This document shows, piece by piece, positions 22,521 to 34,462 of a stretch of DNA of 64,000 nucleotides (position 1 is its first letter; each line of letters begins with the position of its first letter). The stretch is from Corticium candelabrum (taxonomy: Eukaryota; Porifera; Homoscleromorpha; Homosclerophorida; Plakinidae): contig NC_085091.1 in assembly GCF_963422355.1 (NCBI RefSeq), positions 2,026,523 through 2,090,522 of the forward strand. The letters run 5' to 3'. The notes below the pieces were generated by a model. That model searched no databases and was not told the origin of the DNA. It saw only the letters and a program-made list of their open reading frames with translations. Both the position numbers and the translations under genes were made by a program.

Positions 22521-23251
22521 GGTCAAGTGTAGCCATTGATATCAACATTTATGTTTCGGTTGTAGTAATGTTCTGATCTTGACAGCATGAGATTGTATGT
22601 TGCTGTCATTTTAGCTCAAATGGATGTCTGTCTGATATCATTTCCCAACAGTTGTATTGATTGTTCTGATGAATTAGGTGCAGTACAAGTAAGGTGTTCT
22701 CCTTGATTTTCAGTCTGATATTAATAATCATTACTGATTGACATGCTGGGTTTGTATAGCTTACTAGACATAGGTGAATAAGAAGTGGGGAACATCTTGA
22801 TTATTAGACAGACACATGGACAGACTACAAGCTGATGCCATCGTCAGCACAACCACAGTTTCTCAACAATTTTCTCATCACAGGTTGTGTGTCTTGCCTA
22901 TTATCATGAGAATGTACAGACAAACATTCAAATTGAATAGGCAAGTTGTATCATTTAAATCACAATAGACTGACACTTAGCTGCAGCATTGACATACACA
23001 ACTGACAAACAACATTTAAATGGCTATAAAAATCTTCATCTACAGTCAAACGTTTTACTGTAGTTCACATCAACACAAACTGTAAAAACTGTGAGACTGA
23101 CTGCTAGACTGTCAAAAAGTTCAATGTCAACTCATATTGCACAGCAGATTACACACATGCAACATCATCTATTGCATTTATAACAAGCAGCAAAGTTGGA
23201 TGAATTGAGACAAACAGACAAACAAATACATCACAATTATCTGCTCCTAAG
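22521..23251. other. No recognisable gene
   Basis: Non-coding; includes the probable 3' UTR of the minus-strand kinase gene on its right side. No clear transposon ends. Confidence 0.4.
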
Positions 23252-26200
23252 TCACATCCACGGCATCTCTACAAGTGTCACTTTGTCTTCTTTGCATTTC
23301 TTGCCTTTCACCATCCTTTTGGGAGGACATAAAGTGTACTCATCATTCTGCTTCACTGCATTCACTTGTATGAGAGCTGCTGCTGCAGAAATGCGACCAC
23401 ATGGATTCTCTTCTGCCATAGCATAGCAAATGTCCTGCAGTGGAACATAAGGAACAGCTTGAAACTGCCTCTCACGCACTTTCCTCTCTGTAGCAACTCC
23501 TGTGAATAACTCAACAAACGTGACTCCCAAGCTGTACATGTCGGCTTGTGTTGTGTTGGGTGGGGACACTGCACGCCCTTCCACAACTCGTTCTGGTGCA
23601 ATGTATTCTGGACTGAGAGGACCAACAGAAAGTGACTCGTTAGAGAAGCGACAAGAGCCCAGATCACCGATTTTGGCTTCCATAGTCTTGCTGATGCGAA
23701 TGTTGGTAGAGCGAATGTCTCCATGAAGTAGAGCAGGCTGCAGCTGGTGAAGATACATCACACCACACAGACATCCCACAGCTATATCCACTTGTTCCCT
23801 CATGGACAGATATCTGCTTTCAATGGCAGCATTGATCACATCTTTCAGTGATCCTTCCAAAAGCTCCATGACGATACGAAGAGGAACTCTATTCTTAACG
23901 ATAGCTCCACAGATGGATACGACATTGGGGTGATGGACACGACTGGACACCGACACTTCACGTCGAATCAATGAAATATTGAAATCAGTTACTCTAACCG
24001 GTTCTTCATAAAATGTCTTGACAGCAACCGCTACACCACTCCACATGCCAACACCAACCTCTACAATACACCATCAATACACACATACACATACAGTAGA
24101 GCACCTATTATCTGGACAGCTGATCTCTGCCACCTGGTCATCGTGTGACCACAAAATCAGTGGTGGAAAATCAAAATCTCAAAATCAGAGTCACAATACA
24201 GACAAACGATATGCTACACATGTAATGATAGCTACCTGTAGTAATATAGTCAGTGTATGAAAAAGTGGACATCAAGTTGTTTGAGGACTTACAACTGAGT
24301 TCATGTGACGACCAATTATACCAGGAGGTTGCCATCCTGACCACTAAGTTATGGTGGACCCACTAAATTTTTGTTTTTATACTGTAGAGTAGAATAGTGA
24401 AATTATTCAGGTCAGACTGAGAGTGACACCTCTAAAGTCCCGGGATTCTGTTTACTTACCAGAACAATCACTATCAATATTTGATATATATAAAATGTGT
24501 GTAAACGTCCTAAACTCCTTGACGACTAAAAATTTTGTGAGGTTGCCAAGATGACGACAACGTCTGCCATAAACTTCCGAACACTGAAAGAACTTCATAC
24601 CAATTGTCTGGAACCCTCTGGTCCCAACCTGTCTGGGACAAGTTGTGCTCTACTGTGTAGTTAAGCAAGCAATTCATCATTTCTGTTACCTCCATAAGCT
24701 CCTGTTCCCAACTTTAATTCAGTCATGTGTAAACTATCATCATGGATCTGTATAACGCTGTCGTATTGATGTTGAAGTCGCTCCAGCTGCTGCATTGCTC
24801 TTTCACTTCGTTGCATGTCTCTTGCCAGACGTTCATTAGTCGTGTGCTTCTCTTGAACCTTGTGCCTCAAAACATCAATTTGTCTTCTCTGTTCTTCTAT
24901 CGTGCTTCTCATATCATTCAATAATTCTCCTTGTTGTTGCAGCTGTCCCTCTTTGTCATCTAGTTCGCTTGTCATCCTCGTGATTTCCTGTTGTAGATAA
25001 TTTGCTTCTCTCTGTTTCTGTGCTGCAAGATGTTCCTGATCATGAACTGCTGTTTGCAATTGTTTGATGTCTTCATCACACTGCTGGAGAACCTGCAACA
25101 ATCTCCTTACTTCTCCCACTTGACGTTCATTCTCATCAGTGACGGTATGAGTTACAGCCTCCTGATCAACCAATTGCTGCTGTAAAGCAGATTTCTCTGC
25201 TTGAATGGCTCGATTGCTTTCTCTGAGCTGCTCCAACTCTCTTTGTAAATCATCAACTTGAAATGCACTTGCCTGATGCTTGACTGCAAAAATAAATAGT
25301 AAAGATTAATACTCAAACAAGCAATAATACAGATAAACAGATGAATGAGTAAGACAGAAAACCTAGCATGTATGTACATAAAACAAACTGTCAACAAACA
25401 ATCCCATCACATGAAGGTAAAACTGTTTAGACCATGTTTCCCCTAGTGCTTAACTGAACCAGTTTAACACCTGGTTTAGGCTAAACTGGGTTAGGGATTG
25501 ACCTGTTTCCACCTCCACTAAACCAGTTATGCTCATTGAGTATAAGGAAAGTCACTACAGCACAGTTTATACAAAAATTTCCTGCAAGAATAAGAGTGAG
25601 CTCATAAGTAAATGAGTGTATACCTTGATGATAAGAAACAACTCGATGTTGTTGCAAAATGTCGACTGCTTCTTGATCTTTCTTTAGCATTCGTAAGCAA
25701 TAGTTCAGATCTCGAATTGCTATACACACAATAAGATAGAACTCCTACTTTGTCTACTTTCTATCATTTCTAATCATTTTATGTGACAACACACCTGCAT
25801 TTGTTGTGGGATGTACACATATACTCACACCCAAAGTGTTGACACTTTCCTTCAAGATCCTTTCTGCTTCTTGCCACTTCTGTTGTCTCAAAAGGACTTT
25901 ACCAACACCAAATAAACCTGAATACAAATAAACATTCTACAGTTAAAACAAAACAAAATATGACTCTAGACAATGAATTACTTCTTCCTCTTATTGGGTG
26001 TTCCGCACCTATTGCCTTACTCATCATTTCTGATGACTCGTGGAACAATGGCAAAGCAGCCATTTGTTGGTCTTGTTTCACTTGACATTCTGCCATACGA
26101 CAGAGAGCTGAACAAAAGGAACAATAAACATAATTAAGAGACAATTCTCATATTTACAATCTCTCACTTAAAGCAGTGTCATGATGGTTGGTTGGTAAAA

Positions 26201-29200
26201 TGTGTCTTTGCAATTGTTGCTGCTTCCTGCAGTATCCTATTGGCACATTTGTAGTCACCCCTTATCACCAATACTTCTCCCATTTCACTCAACACTACAC
26301 AACACAACACAAGTCAGCAATGTATGTCACACATCTAACACACTGACAAGTCAACATTAAACTCTTCTAACTCATTTCCATCTTGTAACTTACCACGTGC
26401 CTTGCCTCGTCCTTCTCCCACCATTTGAATCCATCCATCAGCCTGTTGTAACAATTTTTTCACTTCCTCATCTGTTCCTTCATTTAGTTGAATTGCGTAA
26501 GCCAATAGAGTAGCATCTACTCAAACACAATCAGCAACAACAAACAACATTTCAATTCACACACCATACCCACCTCGTGCTTTACTAATGTTGTTATCTG
26601 TGCTGAAAGATAAACAATAACCTTCTCTCATCACATCTTCTGCTTCTTTTGTTAAACATTGAGAGAGAAGGCAACGTGACAAATAAGCACAAGCTACACA
26701 ACAAAATACACTTTAATTAATAAAATAAAACAGTCATTGATATCAATATTTTAAAAATCCAAATTAATGAATAGAATGTAAAATCCTTTATCAATAAATT
26801 TCTACAAAACAAAATATCACAAACCACTATTTCATATTTAATAAATAAATGTTTGATTTAAGATTAGCAATTTTACCAGCAAATGCATCAGCATTCTTTA
26901 TTGTTTTCTCGCATCACACAAATAAATCCAAAGCAGCAAACATCATAACCACGACTGCAATTTTCTATCATAAATTCACACACACTCTTACATCAGCACA
27001 TAGTCAGACCTCATTACTCTGACATCCAATAAACTCACATCCTTGCTTTCCCACAAACATACACGTACAACCAATTTACAAATGTGACACAAAGCCCTCA
27101 TGTCCACATTACCAATAATCTGACAGTTGCATTAATACAACAAACACCAGGAGAACAAACATGGTTGCAACAATCACATCCGACCGTATGTATTAACATT
27201 CACAAATGCAACACAAAGACTCGTCTAAAGTCGTGCTTCTCCACTTTCATCACTTCCCTCCACTTAACTAAAGACATTGACTTCAATTCACAATGTCTAA
27301 GTTCACTTTTCTTCTCTCTTTGTCTATGTGTCCTCCTTGACGACCCGTTGATGTGTTCCTCTCATCTCTTACACTCTACACAAGCTGCAACACTACATTA
27401 CTTCATTAATTAACAAACTCATAAACCTAACACTCAATATTACATTCACTTACAAACTCACAACATCACTCTTACTCACTTGCTGCCATGATGACTTTGT
27501 TCACAGAAGACAATCTACGCTGGATGTTGAGCGACTCTCTTAGATGTTCTGTTGCTCTTACATACTTGCCCTTATCGTATAGATACCATCCCATAGTGTG
27601 TAACACTAAATTAGAGACACAACAACACAACAGTCAGTCACGTCATCTCTTCTAGTCGTAGTCTCTCTTTACAGTCTGTCAGACCCTCCCAACATCTTCA
27701 CCTCTCAACACACACTACACACTAGACATAGTGCACATAAATCATAATGAAAATCTAGCTGCACTACTCACATTTCTACTTTTCTTTTGCTTTCTTCTGC
27801 ATTAATATTTCCCTATACACTAAATTAAAGATAGAATGCACTTTCCTTGCTGCTCTCATTTGCTGTGGCTGTTTGTATTGCTGTCTTACTAGAAAACTCT
27901 TGTCACAACCAGCTATGCTACTCTCATTGTTCTACATTCATTTCTGACAAAGTATGACTTGTATCTGTTGATGGACGGCTGTTCAATATCCAACAATATT
28001 ACAGCAGGATGTCACTTATACAAACACCAGTTACCCCAACACATCCGTCTACCAGACACAGGCTACCTCCCACTCACCTTAGCTTTACACACAAAACGGT
28101 AATGTGAGATTACGACCCGTCCTCATCTGTGATTCTGAAAATGTTGCAACTGCAAATAAGAAGCAAACTAGAGTGGTTCTGTCCATAGAAGAGAAGATAG
28201 AAATTTGTAAGAAAGCCCCGGGTGGCTGCAGCTACGTCTGTATTGGTCAAGACTTTGGAATTGCGAGCTCTACCATGTGGGACATCATGAAAACCAAGAA
28301 CAAACTGCAGACATTCCACTCTCACCAGTCCCACACGTTAAACGATTTGGTTGTGTACAGTGTAGCTGTAGTGAGTAGACATCATGCAATTATCTGGATT
28401 ATTCAGAGTTATGAATAGAGCAGGTCCCAAAGTGTTCACATAAGTGACATCCTACTGTAACTTAAACAAAACACAAAAATTCTGCTATAAATTGTAATTC
28501 TCTTAATGGAAGAACAAATTGCCATCATAACAAACACAAATGATGTCACATGAAGAATATGGAAAAAAGCAAATGCAACAAGATTTAATAAAACTTTGTC
28601 CAAATTAATTAATGACCAAAAACATGTTGTTCCGTAAAATACCCTGAAAGAAAATTTGTGTGGGAGAAAAATTGTGCTTTTTCTAGAAACAGCACTACTT
28701 GTGCGAAATTCATTTGTGCAACAATAAGGCCATGCGCAATAAGATCATGTGCAAGGGAAAAATATATGTGAAATTTATTTTGTGCGATGGGCTTGTGATC
28801 GCACAAAATCGCACAAATTTTTCTCCCGTACAAATTTCTTCTTTCAGGGTAACATAGAATATCAAATTAATATCAATCCTGAGTTCATAGTCAATAAAAC
28901 ATTAATTGACAAACAAACTGTTGACAGAACTGATGAAATGCATGATTTTAGATGTAACCCTCAACTTTACTATCTAAATTTCCTATAAACGGTCAATAGA
29001 GGTTGAAAGCGTTGTGTTAGTGAGGTAAACTCATAACAATGAATAAAACACAAATCACACTTACTATCAGACAGAAACTCTTCATCTTGAGGTGTAATAT
29101 CTCGTACAATAGACAAACATTGTTCCGTAAACTTTAAGGCGTCATTCACTTTATGTTGGTTATATAGACACAAACCCAACATATGGAGCGCTTCCAACAC

Positions 29201-29478
29201 AAATTTAAATAAAATAGTTAATATCAATAGATCTCTACATCTTCACACATTTACACACTAACCTTCTGCTTTCTCTATTGGTTCATGTTCTGCTGTTTGG
29301 TAGAGTTGAAGTAATTGATGGTAAATTCTTTCAGCATCTACAAAGTCGTCTTCATCCCATAATTTCTTCGCTCTCAATAATAAATCTGTAAACGAAAACG
29401 AACAAAACTGAAACAAACACTACATCTCCACCCACAAATGATACCATTAGGTTTGGCAGTAGATTGACGTTCCGCCAT
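23252..29478 (-). CDS. TPR - coiled-coil - protein kinase (12 exons, one frameshift)
   Basis: Exons on the minus strand: 29478-29445, 29385-29263, 29190-29065, 27605-27480, 26693-26574, 26516-26394, 26294-26168, 26107-25982, 25917-25795, 25719-25624, 25283-24690, 24060-23252. All internal boundaries are phase 1. After the first, the TPR-region exons are mostly 120-126 nt, one 40-42-residue helical repeat each, as in kinesin-light-chain-type TPRs. Exon 11 (198 codons) is a Gln/Glu-rich coiled coil ending in the glycine loop GTGAYG. Exon 12 completes a kinase domain: Lys587 (VAVK), Glu607, HGDIRSTN with Asp687, DLG Asp705, APE about 727-729. HRD is HGD and DFG is DLG, but the catalytic Lys, Asp, Asn and metal-binding Asp are present. 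It looks TKL-like. Exon 7 is 127 nt: one extra T in a TTTT run shifts the frame. With that base discounted the product is 841 residues. Confidence 0.75.
24094..24655. mobile_element. Tigger/pogo-like MITE in the last intron of the kinase gene
   Basis: CAGTAGAGCAC at 24094 faces GTGCTCTACTG at 24645-24655. Beyond these, ctggacag and cttgtccca-type words in the arms are partly paired. TA precedes the left end; the right flank is TG, consistent with a mutated TA duplication. About 560 bp, non-coding. TA targets and CAGT-type ends suggest the Tc1/mariner-pogo group (inference). Confidence 0.6.
25435..25530. mobile_element. Fragment of the TTTCCACTAG MITE family in an intron
   Basis: Contains gtttcccctagtg, gaaccagttta and ctgtttccacc words typical of the 7124-7698 family. 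It lies in the intron between exons 10 and 11 of the kinase gene. Confidence 0.5.
28104..28418 (+). pseudogene. Tigger/CENP-B-type transposase N-terminal remnant
   Basis: A plus-strand frame inside an intron of the kinase gene reads KKQTRVVLSIEEKIEICKKA, then FGIASSTMWDIMKTKNKL. This fits the psq/CENP-B helix-turn-helix found at the N-terminus of Tigger/jerky-type pogo transposases. Nothing resembling the DDE catalytic domain follows, so it is a fragment. Confidence 0.65.
28640..28851. mobile_element. Palindromic MITE with TACCCTGAAAGAA ends
   Basis: taccctgaaagaaaatttg at 28640 pairs with the inverse near 28833-28851. The arms are about 60 bp and contain ggagaaaaattgtgc / gcacaaatttttctcc. 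About 212 bp, inside the intron between exons 3 and 4 of the kinase gene. Confidence 0.75.
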
Positions 29479-30054
29479 AGTCAGCACGCGCACAATAGGG
29501 AGGGGCTTAGCTCACAAGTGTGCACATGCGCAGTCAGTGAAACCTTTCATCCTTCCATTCAGGGAAGAGAGAAAGATTTATGGATTGGCCAGTAGACTTG
29601 GATCAAAGTCTCAGAGACACTCCATCATTCAGGCTATCAAACAAACCAATTTTCTCGTCTCTATTTCTAATTGTTTCGTTATTCTTTATTCTCAGAGCAA
29701 ATTTGAGTTTTAGTGAGTAAAATATGCACAGACTGGAGAAGGTTTGACTCAAATTAGTGTAGAAATGGATGGTATAGGGTAATCCGGGGTATTTCACACA
29801 CTGGGCAATTCCGCACACTTTTGAATTTAATTACTTCTCATTTATTTCCTTCAACGGAGACGTAGCGGAACGTGTGAACTCTCGCTGGATAGCTTATCGT
29901 TCTGCGCTCTAGGTAGCGGCAAAATAGTTATGTTTGTGAGCTGGAAGAATTTTCTAGCTAGTGTTTTTCATGCAAAGGTGAGCATCACTTTGTAGAACAA
30001 ACCGTCTAACTTTTTAGCTATCCAGTTGTTTGGTGACTTCATGGTCAGTGGACG
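29479..30054. promoter_or_regulatory. Probable promoter-side region of the kinase gene
   Basis: Sequence immediately upstream of the kinase ATG (29478, minus strand). It is locally GC-rich (29480-29540) with no clear TATA box. The rest is unassigned. That it drives the gene is inferred from position only. Confidence 0.3.
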
Positions 30055-30418
30055 GTTCGGCCATTTAATTTTCTACATTTCAATTTTCATGTTTTCATTT
30101 TTCAATTTTCAATTTTTAGTAATTTTTTTAATTTTTAATTTTTAATTTTTTACTTTTTTACTTGCATTCTTATTTAAAATTGTTGTGTTTATTAAATTTT
30201 AATTTTTAATTCTTAATTTTTAATTTTTAAGTTTCCATATTTTTGTAAAATGGTTTTCATCTTTTGATGTGTTGATGCTTGTGATCTTTAGATTTATCTT
30301 TTAAAATTTGATTTTTAGGCACCTATGTGCTCAAAACTAGAAACTTGAAACGCGCTGTTCGCTTTTCTATTTCTAACATGAATAGAAAATAGAAAATAGA
30401 AAATTGAAATGACCGAAG
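30055..30418. mobile_element. AT-rich MITE with GGTTCGGCCATTT-type inverted ends
   Basis: GGTTCGGCCATTTAATTTTC on the left and the near-inverse of CTTCGGTCATTTCAATTTTC on the right flank a tract of aattttt words. Related low-complexity sequence is at 8549-8740. Confidence 0.55.
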
Positions 30419-32839
30419 ATGCTAGACACAGCAGGGGTCTCAGCGGGGGTCCCAGCAGGGCTTCCATTCGCACGCGTGTCTCAGGAGATCACGTTTCCAA
30501 CACGCTAGCAGGTGTTTGTTTTTACTTTGCTTTGCGTCACGTGCCAAACCACGTTGGCAACTCTTGACAACTCTTATTATTATTAGTCAAAAACAATATG
30601 GGGAGATGCAAGTTGTGGTGACCTAACGTAGACGACGCTTACAAAACAACTGTAGTGGAGGCTGCGAAAGTCTACCCAAGAATGTCTTGCGGTGTGAGAA
30701 AGCAGTCGACCCGTCCAATTACTACCGAGCGGTGGTTCGGACTCTTCTAGAGCTGCAATGCGATTTGTTTTGACGTTTATTGTTAGCCACTCATGGGGTT
30801 AGACTAGAGGCTTCGAAGCAAATCGTTTAGCACTAGGTGGGGTGTGAGAACATACGGTCACGCCTTTCCCTCTTCTCGCAAACAGCTACCTCCGCACACT
30901 AGCTACTATAGTGTATCGATAAAGAAACTCTCTGAACATCAAAAGCTATAGGCTTTCCAAATGTACAAAAGCAATTTGCTAACCGTAGACATCATCACCC
31001 TTGCTAGATCTCACTCATGATCATTGAGGGAATTCCCCGGAAAGGCACGCCCTCAACTTGCACAACCAGTTAGTATTGCAGTCGCTATTTTTTAGGTTCT
31101 CTATTGAAGCGGTACTCCAATGGCTATTTTTCATCATGCAACTATTACAAAGTAATTGTCAAATGATAGAAATAGCGCCAAGCGTCATGAAATGGAGTGT
31201 AATAGCCGTTTACTGTTGCTGAGTAGAGATCATTGTAGGTTCCGTGGTTTAATGTAAAATATTGACTTCTGGCCAAGTGGATGGCGTTGTTCGCAATCGG
31301 ATCATTGCCATATTCTTCTCACCGATCTCTCAGAAAGTCCTCTAACTTCAGGATGTCTTCGCCTCAGTCTATAGCTTATTTCTGAATGCGAAATGCCTTC
31401 TTCTACCATTCGTCTGATGTCTGCCTCGTCCATTACCTCGTCCATTAGGTGTATTTATTCTACAGAGCCTGGCTACACTGTTGTTTGTCTATGTGTCTGT
31501 CTTAATTATATGAGTATTTCTGTCTCACTGTGTATTTGTTTATTTGTGTATTTGACATTGTATGCATGTCTATTTGCCCGTTTTTATGTCAGTTAGTCTC
31601 AGTTTTATCATCAGATTAGTATTTGCACTGTGTAATCCTAGGGTTAAATCATTCCATTCTGTGCACTTTAATTAAATCTATCATGGTGCTATCAACACTT
31701 GTATGTTTGAAAAGCATGGTTTCAATGAGGCTTCTCAAAGTGGCAGCTTGAAAGCATTACCAGTTAAGTGTAGCAGAGCAGAATATTAAGGTGGACAACA
31801 TTCAAATGAAAGAATATATTTCTGAAATTTACACAGAAGCACATACAGTATCTTGTGATTTGACTTTCGTAACAAAGAAGCAGGTGGTTGTCTATAATGC
31901 TGTCAAACTTACAGTACAACTTGTATACCTAAGGTATACGTTAGACTAAGAGTGTATGAGATAAGCTTTTGAATAGCATACGTGTGAAAGTCAGCGTTTG
32001 TGTGTCTATAGGCAGCAATTAGATTCTAGCTTGTATTCTACTCTGCTGTAATACACATGTATTTAATATTTGTGTTAGTGCCTAAAATTTACAACACAGG
32101 GAATGCAAAAAGGTGATAGAGTTTAGTTTCATTTGTGAGTTATTACTAGTGAATTAGTTATGTTGCTGAGCAGCCACAAGACTTCTTTATTTGCTTGAGG
32201 AAGTGAACTGCTGGTGGTGTTCTGTTTGTGTGGCAAGGCAGCATAACAACCATGCACACATTGCTGGTTACTGGAATTTCTATTATGTTTAATTGAGAAG
32301 AAATTTCTTTGTGTCTCAAAGAGGCCGGTTCCTGCATGTTCTTGCACCTGCACCAATTTTCTATTGCTGTTGCAACAGTAAAGTCTACTATTTCAGGAAT
32401 CGAGAAAGTGTTTTTGCTCTTGTAGCTCATTTGCTGATTTCTGCTAACAACTTCAATAGTGTTGCATGGTTCAAGGAAGCGTACAACTATACTAATACAG
32501 ACAGTACAGAGAAATGTAATGCAGTACATTATTCTATCTGCAGTTATGCACATGTAAGTGTGTCATTTATTTAGTCATGCATAATAGTCCAAGCAAGTTG
32601 TACGTACGTTTTAAGTCTCGTATTTAAAAAAGTACTTAGTTCGTTAGTTGTTTGCATCATAGATTCTGATTGAATTGGCATTTGCTAGTCATTAGAATTT
32701 AGAATCAGTGTATATCTTCCAGTAGACTCAAGTCATAAACAACATTTGCAGTGAGGCTACAATTAAGCTCACTGTGTTTGATTGTTGTATGGTCAGGTGC
32801 GTTTTATTGCTGACTTGCTTGTGCTGTGCCTTATTTCAG
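30419..32839. other. Largely empty region upstream of the cyclin L pseudogene
   Basis: No firm gene. A plus-strand stretch at about 32370-32555 ends in a strong donor (cat/gtaagtg) directly before the first identifiable cyclin L exon. Its residues fit the cyclin L first cyclin box only weakly. It may be a decayed upstream exon. Confidence 0.35.
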
Positions 32840-33424
32840 GGCAAGTCATGCATGCAACCAATGGACTACGTGGGTACTCTGTATTTAATTAGCTCCAAAA
32901 ATAGTGTAATCAAAGCTGAAAGGAGAATTCTAAAAGTCAGCAGTAACACAATGTTCACTATTTCGTCATTTGATGTTGTATTATAGGAATTGGGATTTTG
33001 TGTTCCTGTGAAACATCCACATAAGGTTGTTGAATTACGTTTTGATTGAGTTCTGTTTCTTATGTGGTAATTGCTTGTAGATTATTATTACATACTTGCT
33101 ATAATAGAACACGAAGATAATCAAGAGCTGGCTCAAAAATCTTGGTTAGTTTCTCATTATCTCATCAGTCTTGTGTCATTTTCTTTCTGGCTTTTTTATA
33201 TTTGTTATATCATGATGCTTTTATACGATGACTTCTGTCAATGGTTGCTCTCTATTTAGAAATTTTATGAATGACTCGTTGAAGATGGATGTCTTTGTTT
33301 GGTTCACACCAGAAATGATTGCTTGTGCTTGCATTTTCCTTGCTGGTAGACAGCTTCAGGTGAGCGTTTTTGATATTACAAGGTGTGCATGTGGTGTGCC
33401 TGTCTGTTCTTTCATTTGCAATAA

Positions 33425-33645
33425 TTGTCTGTCTGTCTGTCTGTCAATACATATATTTTCAAACATGGAACTATGAAACATCACTGCAAAGCACGTAACT
33501 GAAGTCCAACGCTAAACAACCTAAAACTTGCAAACTACAAACAAAAGGCTAGACTCTAGAGCTAGGTACAAGGTAAGCAAGTCAGAAGAAATGATAACTT
33601 TAGAATCCAAAGGAGACCAAGAGATGGTGATGAAAGAATCTGGAG
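33425..33645 (-). mobile_element. LINE 3' UTR fragment ending in TCTG repeats
   Basis: On the minus strand this segment ends gaaaatatatgtattgacag followed by the CAGA repeat (33425-33445). That is nearly the same 3' end as LINE copy B at about 20190. It probably represents a severely 5'-truncated copy. Confidence 0.6.
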
Positions 33646-33685
<40 letters not shown>

Positions 33686-33690
33686 GTTAC
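33646..33690. repeat. TCTG microsatellite
   Basis: TGTC units at 33646-33688 between two minus-strand LINE segments. Confidence 0.9.
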
Positions 33691-34403
33691 ATCAAACTAT
33701 AATACAATTCTGCAAAGAACTACAGTAATACAACTAGACTAATGTTCATTGAAAGCTAACGTTACAGCAAACTAAAACACTTATATATAACTAAGACTAA
33801 TGAGGAAAAAGTGGGTGCTAAGAGAGTCAGGCCTCTCAGACCTACCGCACAACATGCTAAGTTTCTTTGATATAACTTGAACATTACACTTCTGTAATTG
33901 TACAGAGAATCTTTTTCTCCAAAAGTCTAAAAATTCCACAGCATTAGGTCTTTCTGCTTCATCTGATGAAAAGGCTGCCAGTTTCTGCAAAAATTTTCTC
34001 GCTTCTTCTCCCCATGATCCAAAATGTTCCATAACCAGTGGAACGACTTTGACTACTGAGCCTTCAGGCAGTTTGTGTTGTTCGTACTTAGACACCTTTC
34101 TGGTTTCTCTTCGATTAGCTGCAACCCCTGTTGCCTCAGCTGAGCTTGGGAAAACATCTGAGCTCCAAGGGTGTGCCAACGAAATGTCAAGATCAAGATT
34201 AGAACCCGACTCAGCATCAAACATAATAATGTCAGGTCTACATTCAGAGTTAGTATACCTGTTTCTTGGCTCACGACAATGATGAATTCGTAGACTTCTA
34301 AGGCACTCTGACCACACTCCAGCAATAGACTTGTGGGACCAAATAGGGCGTCCCCCCTGTCTTGCAGGTAAGTAAGTGGTATCCACTGTTGTCTAGTGGT
34401 GCA

Positions 34404-34404
<1 letters not shown>
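33690..34404 (-). pseudogene. RLE-type LINE copy C: C-terminal endonuclease-like domain
   Basis: From the CAGA tract at 34405-34440 the minus strand opens with SGYHLLTCKTGG, then after a one-base slip at a run of six C (about 34352) continues for about 200 residues to a stop at 33781. Motifs include IWSHKSIAGVW, CREPRNRY, CRPDIIMFD, LDLDISLAHPW, LVMEHFGSWG and LQKCNVQVISKKL. The RPDI and DLDIS acidic residues fit a PD-(D/E)XK-like endonuclease (inference). It is the best preserved C-terminus of this family in the window. It is flanked on both sides by TCTG repeats. Confidence 0.8.
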
Positions 34405-34439
<35 letters not shown>

Positions 34440-34440
34440 G
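34405..34440. repeat. TCTG microsatellite at the LINE 5' junction
   Basis: Nine TCTG units. The equivalent position of the other cyclin L copy (932-965) has this microsatellite without the coding part of LINE copy C. Confidence 0.9.
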
Positions 34441-34462
34441 ATTTTCTGACTCTGCTTATTAA

